From: an uncultured Lachnospiraceae bacterium
Lineage (GTDB): Bacteria > Bacillota > Clostridia > Lachnospirales > Lachnospiraceae
Assembly (NCBI GenBank): GCA_910584325.1
Contig: CAJTZH010000066.1
Coordinates: forward strand, 1 to 14,925
Reading direction: 5' to 3'
Length of the DNA: 14,925 bases
Position numbers and translations under genes: made by a program. Positions 6,592 through 14,069 of the stretch are shown here, in pieces. The notes under the pieces are model-generated. The model made no database searches. It saw nothing but the letters and a program-made list of their open reading frames with translations, and had not been told where the DNA came from. Position 1 is the stretch's first letter. The number at the start of each line of letters is the position of its first letter.

Positions 6592-7737
6592 TTACTCTTC
6601 TTTCCGGTATACAATGACGCCGTCGATAATTGTGTAGAGTGTATTCGTAAACGTATCCATCGGATTGCCGTCAAAAATAGCAATATCCGCGTCCTTGCCT
6701 GCTTCGAGTGAACCGACGCGGTGTTCGACGCGGCAGATTCTTGCGGCGTTGATGGTGATGGATTTGTATCCTTCTTCCATGGAAAGACCGGCACGGACAG
6801 ACAAACCGGCACAGATAGGAAGATACTGAATCAGCGCTACCGGATGGTCGGTCGTGATGGCTGTTAAAACGCCTGCTTTGTTTAATTCGCCGCAGGTTTT
6901 AAAACTCATATTTTCTACTTCAATTTTATTCTTTGACGTTAAATCCGTGCCTACGATCGCAGGAAAACCGGATTCTTTAATATATTCCTTAATCAGATGA
7001 CCTTCCGTACAGTGGTCGAGCGTGATATCGATTTGAAATTCTTTGGCGATACGGATTGCCGTTAAAATATCATCGGCGCGGTGTGCATGAACTTTTAAAG
7101 GAATTTCCCGCCTGAGAACGGGAAGCATGGCTTCCAGATCGGCGTTAAAGCCGTTTGCCGCGTCATAGTTTTTGGCTTTTTGCAGCGTTTCCCGTAAAAG
7201 AGCGGCGTTTGCCATTCTTGTCGCCGGATAGATGTCGCGGTCACCGTAGCAGACTTTGGGATTTTCGCCCAGCGCGGCTTTCATGGCAGCAGGGGCTTTG
7301 ACAATCATTTCGTCAATGCATCTGCCGTGTGTTTTGATAAAAGCAAACTGACCGCCGATAACATTGGCGCTTCCCGGACCAACCAGAACTCCGGTAATGC
7401 CGGCGGCAATTGCTTCATGAAATGCGGCGTCCATGGGATTGATAGCGTCGACAGCACGAAGCGACGGTGTCACGGGTTTTGTGCCTTCATTGCAGTCGTC
7501 GCCAATCGTGCCTTTTTTCTCTTCCATAATACCGATATGAGAGTGGGCGTCAATCAGTCCCGGCATGACAATTCCGCCTTTAGCGTCGATAACGTCTTCC
7601 GATTCAATCAGTTTTTTATAATTTTTCACGCCTTTCATTTCTCCGACTTTGGTTATGGTTTTTCCTTCAATCTGGACGAAACCGTTTTCAATTTCGTCTC
7701 CCGCCATAGTCAGTATTTTTCCGTTACAAATAAGCAT
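6592..7737 (-). CDS. Metal-dependent amidohydrolase (imidazolonepropionase-like)
   Basis: A 381-residue cytoplasmic enzyme of the amidohydrolase superfamily, which hydrolyses C-N bonds in cyclic amides or amino acid derivatives. After a small N-terminal beta domain the metal motif DAHSHIG appears (H65, H67). Further ligand candidates are H217 and H219 in KVHAHR, H242 in LDHCTEGH, and D297 in TTDHP. The C-terminal beta-sandwich return includes VGSLEAGKDADIAIFDGNP. This resembles COG1228 imidazolonepropionase-related proteins, but no other histidine degradation gene is nearby, so the substrate is open. The ATG at 7737 has a perfect AGGAGG site 5 nt upstream (7748-7743). The gene stands alone, convergent with the lipoprotein gene and divergent from the YD-repeat gene. 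Its ribosome site lies in a strong hairpin, which suggests translational control. Confidence 0.9.
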   Translation of the reverse strand: MLICNGKILTMAGDEIENGFVQIEGKTITKVGEMKGVKNYKKLIESEDVIDAKGGIVMPGLIDAHSHIGIMEEKKGTIGDDCNEGTKPVTPSLRAVDAINPMDAAFHEAIAAGITGVLVGPGSANVIGGQFAFIKTHGRCIDEMIVKAPAAMKAALGENPKVCYGDRDIYPATRMANAALLRETLQKAKNYDAANGFNADLEAMLPVLRREIPLKVHAHRADDILTAIRIAKEFQIDITLDHCTEGHLIKEYIKESGFPAIVGTDLTSKNKIEVENMSFKTCGELNKAGVLTAITTDHPVALIQYLPICAGLSVRAGLSMEEGYKSITINAARICRVEHRVGSLEAGKDADIAIFDGNPMDTFTNTLYTIIDGVIVYRKEE

Positions 7738-7777
7738 AGCCGCCTCCTGAAATCTGATTGATTTTAGTATGGCGGCT
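7738..7777 (-). promoter_or_regulatory. Hairpin covering the amidohydrolase ribosome site
   Basis: In the minus-strand transcript AGCCGCC (7777-7771) pairs perfectly with GGCGGCT (7744-7738), which ends at the base before the start codon. An inner helix, CTAAAATC (7767-7760) with GATTTCAG (7754-7747), pairs with one C-A mismatch around a 5-nt loop. The AGGAGG site (7748-7743) is thus spread over both helices and the small internal loop. On the plus strand the same element has a G-U pair instead of the mismatch and is followed by five Ts, so it also resembles a plus-strand terminator. Confidence 0.55.
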
Positions 7778-7836
7778 TTTTAACGGTTTTATGCGGGGAA
7801 TTATCCCATAAAAAGAATAATATAGAATGGTAAATG

Positions 7837-7865
7837 TTGATAATATTTATAATATCATGTACTAT
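7837..7865 (+). promoter_or_regulatory. Probable promoter of the YD-repeat protein gene
   Basis: TTGATA at 7837-7842 and TACTAT at 7860-7865 are separated by 17 bp, which places the start near 7872, about 18 nt before the AGGAGGT ribosome site. The -10 matches consensus at four of six positions. The surrounding stretch is very AT-rich, so chance matches are possible. Confidence 0.45.
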
Positions 7866-7905
7866 TGCAATATATAGAAGGAATGTGACAGGAGGTTCTT
7901 TAACG

Positions 7906-9042
7906 ATGGATAAGAAAAAAACAGAACGTTCAAAAACAGGTAAAATAGGATTTCTTTTTGTAGTATCGATTGCGATTCTGGCAGGGTGCGCATATTTGTT
8001 TACAAAGCACCTGCGGATGCAGGAGTATCTGGATAAAATGGATGCGTATGCAGAAGCGATGGACTATGTCAATCTGTTATCTGCGTGCGATGCGGTTATG
8101 GAATTGGATTCGGATAACGAGAGGGCGGAAACATTACAAAAACAGGCTGTGCAGAGCGCTGTAAAAGTGCTTTTGAATGAAGGAAATATTGAGGAGGCGG
8201 AAAGTGTTATTACGCGCCATCAGCAGATTGTTGATAACGGAACGTTCAATCAATTGTGGAGCGAGATTCAAAGTAAGAAAGAAATCATCGGAATACAGAA
8301 AAAGACGATGAAAGAAAGCTGGTATACTGTGGAGGAGTATGATAGGACGGGACATCTTACGAAGAGCAGCATATACCTGAATGACAATACGTTGTGGAAG
8401 TATACGGAGTATCGGTATGATTCTTTTGGAAATGTTGTAAGCGAAAAAAATTATTCAGAGGTCAATGTATTAACTTCTGATATAAAATATGAATATGTGT
8501 ACGATATCGCAGGAAATATCCTTCAGGAGACATATGAAGATATGACGAATTTGAATAAGACCGTCACGACATATGAATATGATTCTGTTTCAGGAAAGCG
8601 GCTGCGTGAAAAAAACGGTGACAGCACAACGGAATATCAGTATTGGCAGGACGGAACCCTGAGACAGATAACGAAAAAGAATGGCAGCATAAAAGAGCTG
8701 TACGAGTATAGTGAGAATGGAATTCTCTTAAAACAGGCGACTTATGTGAATGATACGGAAGAATTACTCAGCGAATCGGTTTATAACGGCAACGGAGACA
8801 TAGAAGCATATTACAGCTACGACGCGGGTCAGGTTGTTGAAAAGATGGAGTACCTGTATAACGCGGAAGGGATATTAACCAATGCGGAATTTATCACCGG
8901 TAGAAATCATATTACGAAATGGACTTATGAATATGAATATGATACAAAGGGGAGACTGACAAAAGAAAATATTTACTGGAGTGAAAATGAACAGGAGCCG
9001 TACTTAAATTTGTGGACGGCTTATGAGTACTGGGACGAATAA
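7906..9042 (+). CDS. Anchored YD-repeat-like surface protein
   Basis: A 378-residue protein of unknown function. A lysine-rich start is followed by a hydrophobic segment at about 13-33. This contains a perfect lipobox LAGC (25-28), so it may be a lipoprotein, although AYLF after the Cys favours a simple membrane anchor. Residues about 38-135 are helical and acidic, resembling a short TPR-like region. From about 143 to the end there are roughly nine imperfect repeats of 21-30 residues built on a core like YEYDxxGxLxxExxY, matching the YD/RHS-type repeat that forms beta-sheet wraps. The last copy (AYEYWDE) is cut mid-repeat. No toxin, protease or binding domain follows. An upstream ATG at 7834 is in frame, but the ATG at 7906 has AGGAGGT 9 nt away. 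The gene is monocistronic. Confidence 0.75.
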   Translation: MDKKKTERSKTGKIGFLFVVSIAILAGCAYLFTKHLRMQEYLDKMDAYAEAMDYVNLLSACDAVMELDSDNERAETLQKQAVQSAVKVLLNEGNIEEAESVITRHQQIVDNGTFNQLWSEIQSKKEIIGIQKKTMKESWYTVEEYDRTGHLTKSSIYLNDNTLWKYTEYRYDSFGNVVSEKNYSEVNVLTSDIKYEYVYDIAGNILQETYEDMTNLNKTVTTYEYDSVSGKRLREKNGDSTTEYQYWQDGTLRQITKKNGSIKELYEYSENGILLKQATYVNDTEELLSESVYNGNGDIEAYYSYDAGQVVEKMEYLYNAEGILTNAEFITGRNHITKWTYEYEYDTKGRLTKENIYWSENEQEPYLNLWTAYEYWDE

Positions 9043-9055
9043 AATTTAAAAGTAT

Positions 9056-9111
9056 CCCATATATCATATTTGTTTCGTCGTAAAAGGTAATTTACAAATA
9101 TGATATATGGG
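9056..9111. repeat. 18-bp perfect inverted repeat between convergent genes
   Basis: CCCATATATCATATTTGT (9056-9073) and its exact reverse complement (9094-9111) flank a 20-nt spacer. It lies between the ends of the YD-repeat gene and the minus-strand membrane protein gene. On the minus strand it is followed by a T-rich stretch, so a terminator role for that strand is plausible; the plus strand has no T-run directly after it. The 8-mer GATATATG in the right arm (9102-9109) recurs at 9126-9133. Confidence 0.8.
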
Positions 9112-9137
9112 GTGGTGAAAAAAACGATATATGTTTT

Positions 9138-9548
9138 TTAAAACGTATTCTTAAAATACAGGATGGCTTTTCGGATATCGTTAATCGGCAGCCATACCAG
9201 CAAAAGAATAAAAATAATCGCCGCGATGTTTCCAAGCGTTCTGCTTTGCCCGTCAAGCCATGTGATGCCCGCGGAAAACAGTGCAATCAGTACGACCATA
9301 AGAATTGCGGCAATAATGTAATTGCCCGACGCGCGCAGACAGAACCCGAACATGGACGCGGCAAACCAGAAAATGCAGAACATCATGACATAAAAAAAGA
9401 TGACATAAAGCAGACCGCCTTTTTCTTCCATGCTGTCCTTTGCAGTGGAACCCATCAACGCGATTATCGCGATTGTAAAAATCAGTTTCAGGAAAAATCC
9501 TGCCGGGTTAAAAACGATGATTTTACCTTCATTTGTTTCGTCACTCAT
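9138..9548 (-). CDS. Small four-helix membrane protein, unrecognised
   Basis: A 136-residue integral membrane protein that I do not recognise. After a hydrophilic start (MSDETNEGK) there are four hydrophobic segments at about 15-33, 45-70, 75-95 and 103-123, ending in a short basic tail (NDIRKAILYFKNTF). No catalytic or transport motif stands out. Longer upstream frames begin at 9638, but the ATG at 9548 is chosen because AGAGGAG (9564-9558) lies 9 nt before it and because the promoter at 9610-9583 falls inside the longer version. The gene is transcribed alone from a strong promoter, with the alpha/beta hydrolase ending some 100 bp upstream on the same strand. It could be a membrane-stress or small transporter-associated protein, but nothing in the sequence decides this. 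Confidence 0.7.
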   Translation of the reverse strand: MSDETNEGKIIVFNPAGFFLKLIFTIAIIALMGSTAKDSMEEKGGLLYVIFFYVMMFCIFWFAASMFGFCLRASGNYIIAAILMVVLIALFSAGITWLDGQSRTLGNIAAIIFILLLVWLPINDIRKAILYFKNTF

Positions 9549-9582
9549 AAAATAGGACTCCTCTGTTTGTATATTTTTAATC

Positions 9583-9610
9583 ATTATAACATGCTCCCAA
9601 AATGTTGCAA
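9583..9610 (-). promoter_or_regulatory. Extended -10 promoter for the four-helix membrane protein
   Basis: Reading the minus strand, TTGCAA (9610-9605), a 16-bp spacer and a perfect TATAAT (9588-9583) preceded by TG one base upstream form a strong extended -10 promoter. Transcription would start near 9576, about 12 nt before the ribosome site. Confidence 0.75.
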
Positions 9611-9650
9611 AGAGTAAAAAACATAATATAGGTTCCATAAAGTGACTGTT

Positions 9651-10673
9651 TCATTCACGGCAGTTTTTGCTCTGCTCTCCCATTACGCCGTTCAGAAACG
9701 TTCTGATTGCTCCGTAATATGTATCCGGGTCTTTATCCTGCGCCTGTGCATGTCCCGCTCCTTCCACAATCAGAAGCTCTTTCGGACAGCAGGCCTCCTG
9801 ATATAATTGTTTCGTCATATCCACGGAAATCATGGCGTCCTCGTCGCCGTGTATAAACAGCGTAGGCGTGTGGCTATTTTTGACGGCATTGACAGCGGAG
9901 GCGTCTTTTAGATTATATCCGCCGCGCAGGCGGAGAACAAGGCAGGCGGTATCTACAAGAGGAAAAGCGGGCAGATGGAACCACTCGCCTATTTTCTCGC
10001 CAAACATCGAATAAGCGTCCGTATAGGCGCAGTCGGAAACAACGGCGGCAATATTATCAGGAATCGTTTCTTCTCCCGTAATCATTAATGCCGTGGCGGC
10101 GCCCATGGACTGTCCGTGGATGACGATGACGGCGTCGGGGTCTTTTGATAAAATGTAGGAAATCCATTTCATGCAGTCAAAATGGTCCGTCCACCCCATG
10201 CCGATAAAATCGCCTTCGCTTTCTCCCTGGCACCGTAAATCCGGTACAAGCACATGGTAGCCTTCTTCATGATACCAGTATGCGAACGGATACATTTCTT
10301 CTTTCCATCCGGTGTAGCCATGGAGTACCAGTGCCCATTTATGGCTGTCGTCATCTGAAAAAAATTCATTTGCAATCAGTGTGTAGCCGTCATCCGTCTG
10401 TGCCGAAATTTTCTGACGTTTGGCGTGCTCCAGCCATTCCTGCGTCTCATTCAGGGAGGCAGAACGGTTTCCTTTGATATCGGATGTCTGCACCTGCGCC
10501 GCGTAGCTTTCCACGGTAATCCGTTCAAATGCTTCGAGTTTTTCCATAAAGGACGGAACGAGCGTGGCGCTGACAAGAACATTGACCAGCGTAAAATAAA
10601 GCACCGTTACGATAATGGCGGCAGAGCAGAAAATAATCAGTTTTTTTCGTTTTTTCGTCGTTTTTTTTATCAT
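9651..10673 (-). CDS. Membrane-anchored alpha/beta hydrolase
   Basis: A 340-residue serine hydrolase, probably an esterase or acyl hydrolase, anchored by one N-terminal helix and facing outward. The start (MIKKTTKKRKK) is strongly basic, followed by a hydrophobic helix at about 12-36. The fold shows the oxyanion region HGYTG at 119-122, the nucleophile elbow GQSMG at 187-191 (Ser189), the acid Asp279 in HGDEDA and His308 in GAGHAQ, a complete catalytic triad in the usual order. It resembles the YqkD/DUF-type secreted alpha/beta hydrolases of clostridia. The frame is open up to 10832, but nothing before 10673 looks like protein. I chose the ATG at 10673, which has a weak GCGGGA site about 7 nt upstream. 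ATGs at 10694 and 10706 are alternatives. It is divergent from the M23 remnant. Confidence 0.87.
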   Translation of the reverse strand: MIKKTTKKRKKLIIFCSAAIIVTVLYFTLVNVLVSATLVPSFMEKLEAFERITVESYAAQVQTSDIKGNRSASLNETQEWLEHAKRQKISAQTDDGYTLIANEFFSDDDSHKWALVLHGYTGWKEEMYPFAYWYHEEGYHVLVPDLRCQGESEGDFIGMGWTDHFDCMKWISYILSKDPDAVIVIHGQSMGAATALMITGEETIPDNIAAVVSDCAYTDAYSMFGEKIGEWFHLPAFPLVDTACLVLRLRGGYNLKDASAVNAVKNSHTPTLFIHGDEDAMISVDMTKQLYQEACCPKELLIVEGAGHAQAQDKDPDTYYGAIRTFLNGVMGEQSKNCRE

Positions 10674-10787
10674 CTTTTTATCCCGCAAAATCATAGAATG
10701 TCTCATTGCTGCAAGTATTGTCGATATTTGTATTTTACTATATCGGAGAGGTTTTTGCCAGTGGTTGTTGAGAGGGAATACGTGGAA

Positions 10788-11293
10788 ATGATAGTGGATA
10801 ACCGGGAACGTTATGTTTTTCCGATACAACACACCATATCTTTATCTCATCCGGTTATAAAACAGCGAACAGACCCAGTCACAAAGGGATAGATATCATC
10901 AGCAATTCATCGTCGTATCCAATTAACGGGACATCAATTAAAAATATATTTGGCGGAACTGTTATCGTATCAAAATCTGTAACATACGATTCTTCGGGGC
11001 AGGTTGTAAATGATAATAACGGTGCGGGAAATTATGTGGTCGTTCAGTTGAATGCGAAGTATACCGGTACGAACAACTATATCGTGGTCCGATATTTACA
11101 TATGCTCAAATCACTGTATTGGTCTGTGAATCAGGCAATTTCCAAAGGAGATTATGTTGGGTTAGCAGGTTCAACGGGAGATTCAACAGGTCCGCATCTG
11201 CATATGGATGTTAATGCGTCGGGGGCATCTTATACATCTTTGGAAAATTCTGTGAATCCTATTTTATTTTTTCCAAATATCGCATTTGAATAG
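10788..11293 (+). pseudogene. 5'-truncated, frameshifted M23 metallopeptidase remnant
   Basis: The frame open from 10802 to 11293 encodes an M23 (LytM-type) peptidoglycan endopeptidase domain: SSGYKTANRPSHKGIDI (His codon 10880, Asp codon 10892), GAGNYVVVQLN, YLHML, GDYVGLAGSTGDSTGPHLHMD (His codons 11195 and 11201). All zinc-ligand motifs are intact. No ATG, GTG or TTG precedes SSGYK in that frame after the stop at 10799-10801. Just upstream, another frame beginning at ATG 10788 reads MIVDNRERYVFPIQHT, which looks like the natural lead-in to the domain, so a single-base loss near 10838-10848 is likely. No signal peptide or longer N-terminal part is found. A GTG at 11036 opens a frame, but it would omit the first zinc motif. 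The lipoprotein gene follows after 12 nt. Confidence 0.65.
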
Positions 11294-11305
11294 GGGGGAA
11301 AGCGT

Positions 11306-12244
11306 ATGAAAAAGAACATTTTTATAATATTTTTCTGTGTCAGCTTCATTGCCGGCTGTGGGACAAAAGAAGAGACAGTTCAGGAACCTGTTACAATACA
11401 GGTTTTTGAAAATGATGAGCCGTATATCATTAAATCCTATAATACTGAAAAAGGAGACAGCTCATTAAGGGAGCTGGGCGGAAGTTACACGCCGGTATAT
11501 TACGGAATGGATACGGATTTCATCAATATGGTATCGGAAGAAAAATACAATCAATGGATTGCCACATTTCAATCGGATTTGAATCCTGATGGGAAGTCGT
11601 GGGATACCTGTCTGCAAAAAGACTTTATTCAATATTTTCATATTCCCAAACAAAAAGTGGAGGAAAAATTGGGTGTAACATATACGCAGGAACAGATTGA
11701 AGCGTTCTATTCAGATGACCAAAAGGATATCAATACTGCGTTTAAAAGTAATTACGCAATTATGGCAGACGGCGAGTTGTATTCGCCTGTCTGGCTGGCA
11801 ACGCATACAAAAAGGGATTACGAGGAAGCAGGAATAACCGCTGCACAGTTAGAGGAATATATTGTGAAATGGGATAAGGAGTATTTGAAAGAATATTGTC
11901 TTCCGGTTGTTTATCAGCTTACAAAAATGGATAAGAACTATGAGACGGGGACTGTGGAATGTATCAGGGAAGAACTGGATAATCTTTCGCTGTACGGGAT
12001 ACCGGATACGATACATGATGTGCTGGAGAAGGAAGCGTATGAGAAATATATGCAGCAGTTTATATTCGAATATATTGCGCCTGAAAGAGATCTTGGCGAA
12101 TTGAATATTGTGAATATTTTATCGGAATTTAATTTTGATTATAATACCTTTTCGGATATGTGCCGAGGATATCTGTCTGATGAGGAATGTACTATTATTT
12201 TTTCAAGAGATTACGAAGCGATAGATGATTTGTTTGAGAGGTGA
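11306..12244 (+). CDS. Lipoprotein of unknown function
   Basis: A 312-residue exported lipoprotein with a clear signal peptide: MKKN, a hydrophobic core, and the lipobox IAGC with Cys18 as the lipid site. The mature protein is acidic and Tyr/Glu-rich, mostly helical by appearance, without repeats or a catalytic motif that I recognise. It includes a VYYGMDTDFINMVSEEKYNQW segment and several Glu/Lys-rich helices. The ATG at 11306 is preceded by an unusual all-G ribosome site (AGGGGGG at 11292-11298). It lies between the M23 peptidase remnant and a small secreted protein, and its last bases overlap the ribosome site of the latter, so the three form one unit. A cell-wall-related role is suggested only by the M23 neighbour. 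Codon use is more AT-rich than in hflX and thyA. Confidence 0.8.
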   Translation: MKKNIFIIFFCVSFIAGCGTKEETVQEPVTIQVFENDEPYIIKSYNTEKGDSSLRELGGSYTPVYYGMDTDFINMVSEEKYNQWIATFQSDLNPDGKSWDTCLQKDFIQYFHIPKQKVEEKLGVTYTQEQIEAFYSDDQKDINTAFKSNYAIMADGELYSPVWLATHTKRDYEEAGITAAQLEEYIVKWDKEYLKEYCLPVVYQLTKMDKNYETGTVECIREELDNLSLYGIPDTIHDVLEKEAYEKYMQQFIFEYIAPERDLGELNIVNILSEFNFDYNTFSDMCRGYLSDEECTIIFSRDYEAIDDLFER

Positions 12245-12246
12245 TT

Positions 12247-12642
12247 ATGAAAAAGAATGTTATTTTGTTACTTCTGTTGTTTGTGTTTATATTTTTTTCG
12301 GAAGTGAACGTTTATGCGGATGATTGTACATATCAATTTACAGAAACAATCATTTTTGAGCAGGATAAATATACGATGATAAAAGTAACGTGTACAGCCG
12401 TTTACTCAGACGGAAACTGGGTAATTACGTCGGAAAGTACGCAGACAAAAGACGTTTCGTTCGGTTATCAGTTAATTGAATCTGATTATTACCCGGGCGG
12501 ACAGGATACGGTTGTATCAACGGCAAGAAAGTATTTTAATATTACGGATTCCAATAATACGATTGTCTGCCGGTTTTACATTTATTGTTCCGTAGATATT
12601 TATGGTGATTTAACGGACCACGGATATGTTATGGTAAATTAA
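12247..12642 (+). CDS. Small secreted protein, unrecognised
   Basis: A 131-residue protein with an N-terminal Sec signal peptide (MKKNVILLLLLFVFIFF, then SEVNVYA-DD, with likely cleavage after VYA around residue 25). There is no lipobox, so the mature product of about 105 residues would be released or wall-associated. The mature part looks beta-strand-rich, with alternating Thr/Tyr/Val, and contains three Cys codons. I recognise no family. A GTG at 12241 is in frame, but the ATG at 12247 has GAGAGG 5 nt upstream within the end of the lipoprotein gene. The two overlap or touch and are surely co-transcribed, and a terminator follows. Its pairing with the lipoprotein suggests the two products act together at the cell surface, which is inference. 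Confidence 0.72.
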   Translation: MKKNVILLLLLFVFIFFSEVNVYADDCTYQFTETIIFEQDKYTMIKVTCTAVYSDGNWVITSESTQTKDVSFGYQLIESDYYPGGQDTVVSTARKYFNITDSNNTIVCRFYIYCSVDIYGDLTDHGYVMVN

Positions 12643-12660
12643 TTATATTATTGAATAATG

Positions 12661-12696
12661 AGGCGCAGTTTTAAATATTTACAGCTGCGTCTTTTT
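12661..12696 (+). terminator. Intrinsic terminator after the secreted protein gene
   Basis: AGGCGCAG (12661-12668) pairs with CTGCGTCT (12685-12692), with one G-U wobble, around a 16-nt AT-rich loop. It is followed directly by Ts to 12696. It ends the M23-lipoprotein-secreted protein unit. Confidence 0.75.
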
Positions 12697-12723
12697 AATT
12701 GTTAAGTACAATTGTAAAAAACA

Positions 12724-12752
12724 TTGAGAAAAACAAAGATAATTGCTATAAT
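12724..12752 (+). promoter_or_regulatory. Extended -10 promoter of hflX
   Basis: TTGAGA at 12724-12729, a 17-bp spacer and a perfect TATAAT at 12747-12752 are seen, with TG at 12744-12745 giving the extended -10 form. The start would be near 12759, leaving a leader of about 45 nt before the hflX ATG. thyA, 20 nt after hflX, is probably read from the same promoter. Confidence 0.85.
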
Positions 12753-12804
12753 AAAAAAGTATCATTTTTGAGATGATAAAAAGAAAACAGATTTGTGAGG
12801 CAGT

Positions 12805-14049
12805 ATGGCACAATTACATGACAATCGGGAAATTATAGAAAATTTCATATTAATCGGCGTCAGTACGAATGACAACGACGACGTGGAAGCGTCGCTTTTA
12901 GAACTTCGGGAACTTGTGAAGACCGCGGGAGCGTCCACGGCAGGCAGTGTCATCCAGAACCGGGAGAAGATTCATCCGGGAACGTATATTGGTAAAGGCA
13001 AGATAGAAGAAGTTAAGGAACTTCTGGATACGACAAACGCAACCGGAGTCGTGTGTGACGATGAATTGTCGCCGGCGCAGTTAAAGAATCTTGAGGAGGC
13101 GCTTGACACAAAGGTGCTTGACAGAACGCTGGTGATTCTTGACATATTTGCAAGACATGCTTCTACCAGCGAGGGAAAGATTCAGGTGGAGCTTGCCCAG
13201 TTAAAGTACAGAATGTCAAGACTTGCTGGGATTTACAGTTCTCTGTCAAGGCTTGGCGGCGGAATCGGCACAAGAGGGCCCGGCGAGAAGAAAATTGAGA
13301 CGGACAGGCGATTAATCCGTGACAGAATCGGACAACTGAATCGGGAGCTTTCGGATGTGAAGGCGCACCGTGATGTTTTGCGGGCACAGCGCAGTAAGAA
13401 TCTGTCGAAAGTGATTGCTATTGTTGGATATACCAATGCCGGAAAATCCACACTGCTGAATACATTGACGGGCGCAGGAATTCTTGCGGAGGATAAACTT
13501 TTTGCAACGCTTGACCCGACAACGAGGAGTATGGAGCTTGACAGCGGTGAGACGGTTTTACTTACGGATACGGTCGGTTTTATCAGAAAACTTCCGCATA
13601 ATTTGATTGACGCGTTTCGCAGTACCTTGGAGGAGGCGAAATTTGCCGACATTATTATTCATATGGTAGACGCGTCAAATCCTGACATGGATACGCATAT
13701 GCATGTTGTCTATAAAACGCTTCATGAACTGGAAGTATTTGACAAGCCGGTTATTACCTTGTTTAATAAAATGGATAAGGTAGAGGGAAACGTAACGTTG
13801 AAAGATTTAAAGGCGGACAAAACGCTGCAGGTCAGCGCGAAGACCGGAAAAGGGCTTTGGCAGTTAAAGAGCGTTATCGAAGAAATTCTGCGGCAGCAGA
13901 AGATTTATGTGGATAAGATTTACGACTACGCGGATGCGGGGAAGATTCAATTCATCCGCAAATACGGACAGCTTCTTGGCGAAGAATACACGGAGAACGG
14001 TATTGCGGTGAAGGCGTATGTTCCTCGGGAAATGGCGGATAAAGTATAA
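12805..14049 (+). CDS. hflX: Ribosome-associated GTPase HflX
   Basis: A 414-residue GTPase that binds the large ribosomal subunit and splits or rescues stalled ribosomes under stress. The N-terminal HflX domain (about 25-115) includes HPGTYIGKGK and VVCDDELSPAQLKNLE. The linker carries the family hallmark GGGIGTRGPGEKKIETDRR (151-169), followed by a coiled-coil helix. The GTP-binding domain has G1 GYTNAGKST at 208-216, the switch region LFATLDPTTR at 232-241, G3 DTVGF at 255-259, G4 NKMD at 321-324 and G5 SAKTG at 344-348. The C-terminal subdomain ends normally, and the length is typical for the family. The ATG at 12805 has GTGAGG only 4 nt upstream, a rather short spacing. thyA follows after 20 nt in the same direction. 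Confidence 0.97.
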   Translation: MAQLHDNREIIENFILIGVSTNDNDDVEASLLELRELVKTAGASTAGSVIQNREKIHPGTYIGKGKIEEVKELLDTTNATGVVCDDELSPAQLKNLEEALDTKVLDRTLVILDIFARHASTSEGKIQVELAQLKYRMSRLAGIYSSLSRLGGGIGTRGPGEKKIETDRRLIRDRIGQLNRELSDVKAHRDVLRAQRSKNLSKVIAIVGYTNAGKSTLLNTLTGAGILAEDKLFATLDPTTRSMELDSGETVLLTDTVGFIRKLPHNLIDAFRSTLEEAKFADIIIHMVDASNPDMDTHMHVVYKTLHELEVFDKPVITLFNKMDKVEGNVTLKDLKADKTLQVSAKTGKGLWQLKSVIEEILRQQKIYVDKIYDYADAGKIQFIRKYGQLLGEEYTENGIAVKAYVPREMADKV

Positions 14050-14069
14050 GAAAGGCGGAAAGAACTGTT

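Noticed and set aside
7327..7761. Plus-strand open frame opposite the start of the amidohydrolase
   Set aside because: Phe/Asn/His-rich translation typical of an antisense frame; the amidohydrolase has clear metal motifs and a perfect ribosome site.
10425..10892. 155-codon plus-strand open frame crossing the hydrolase start region
   Set aside because: Most of it is antisense to the alpha/beta hydrolase; only its last part (from about 10788) looks like a real N-terminal piece of the M23 remnant.
13233..13652. Minus-strand open frame within hflX
   Set aside because: Antisense to the GTPase domain of HflX with no supporting signal.
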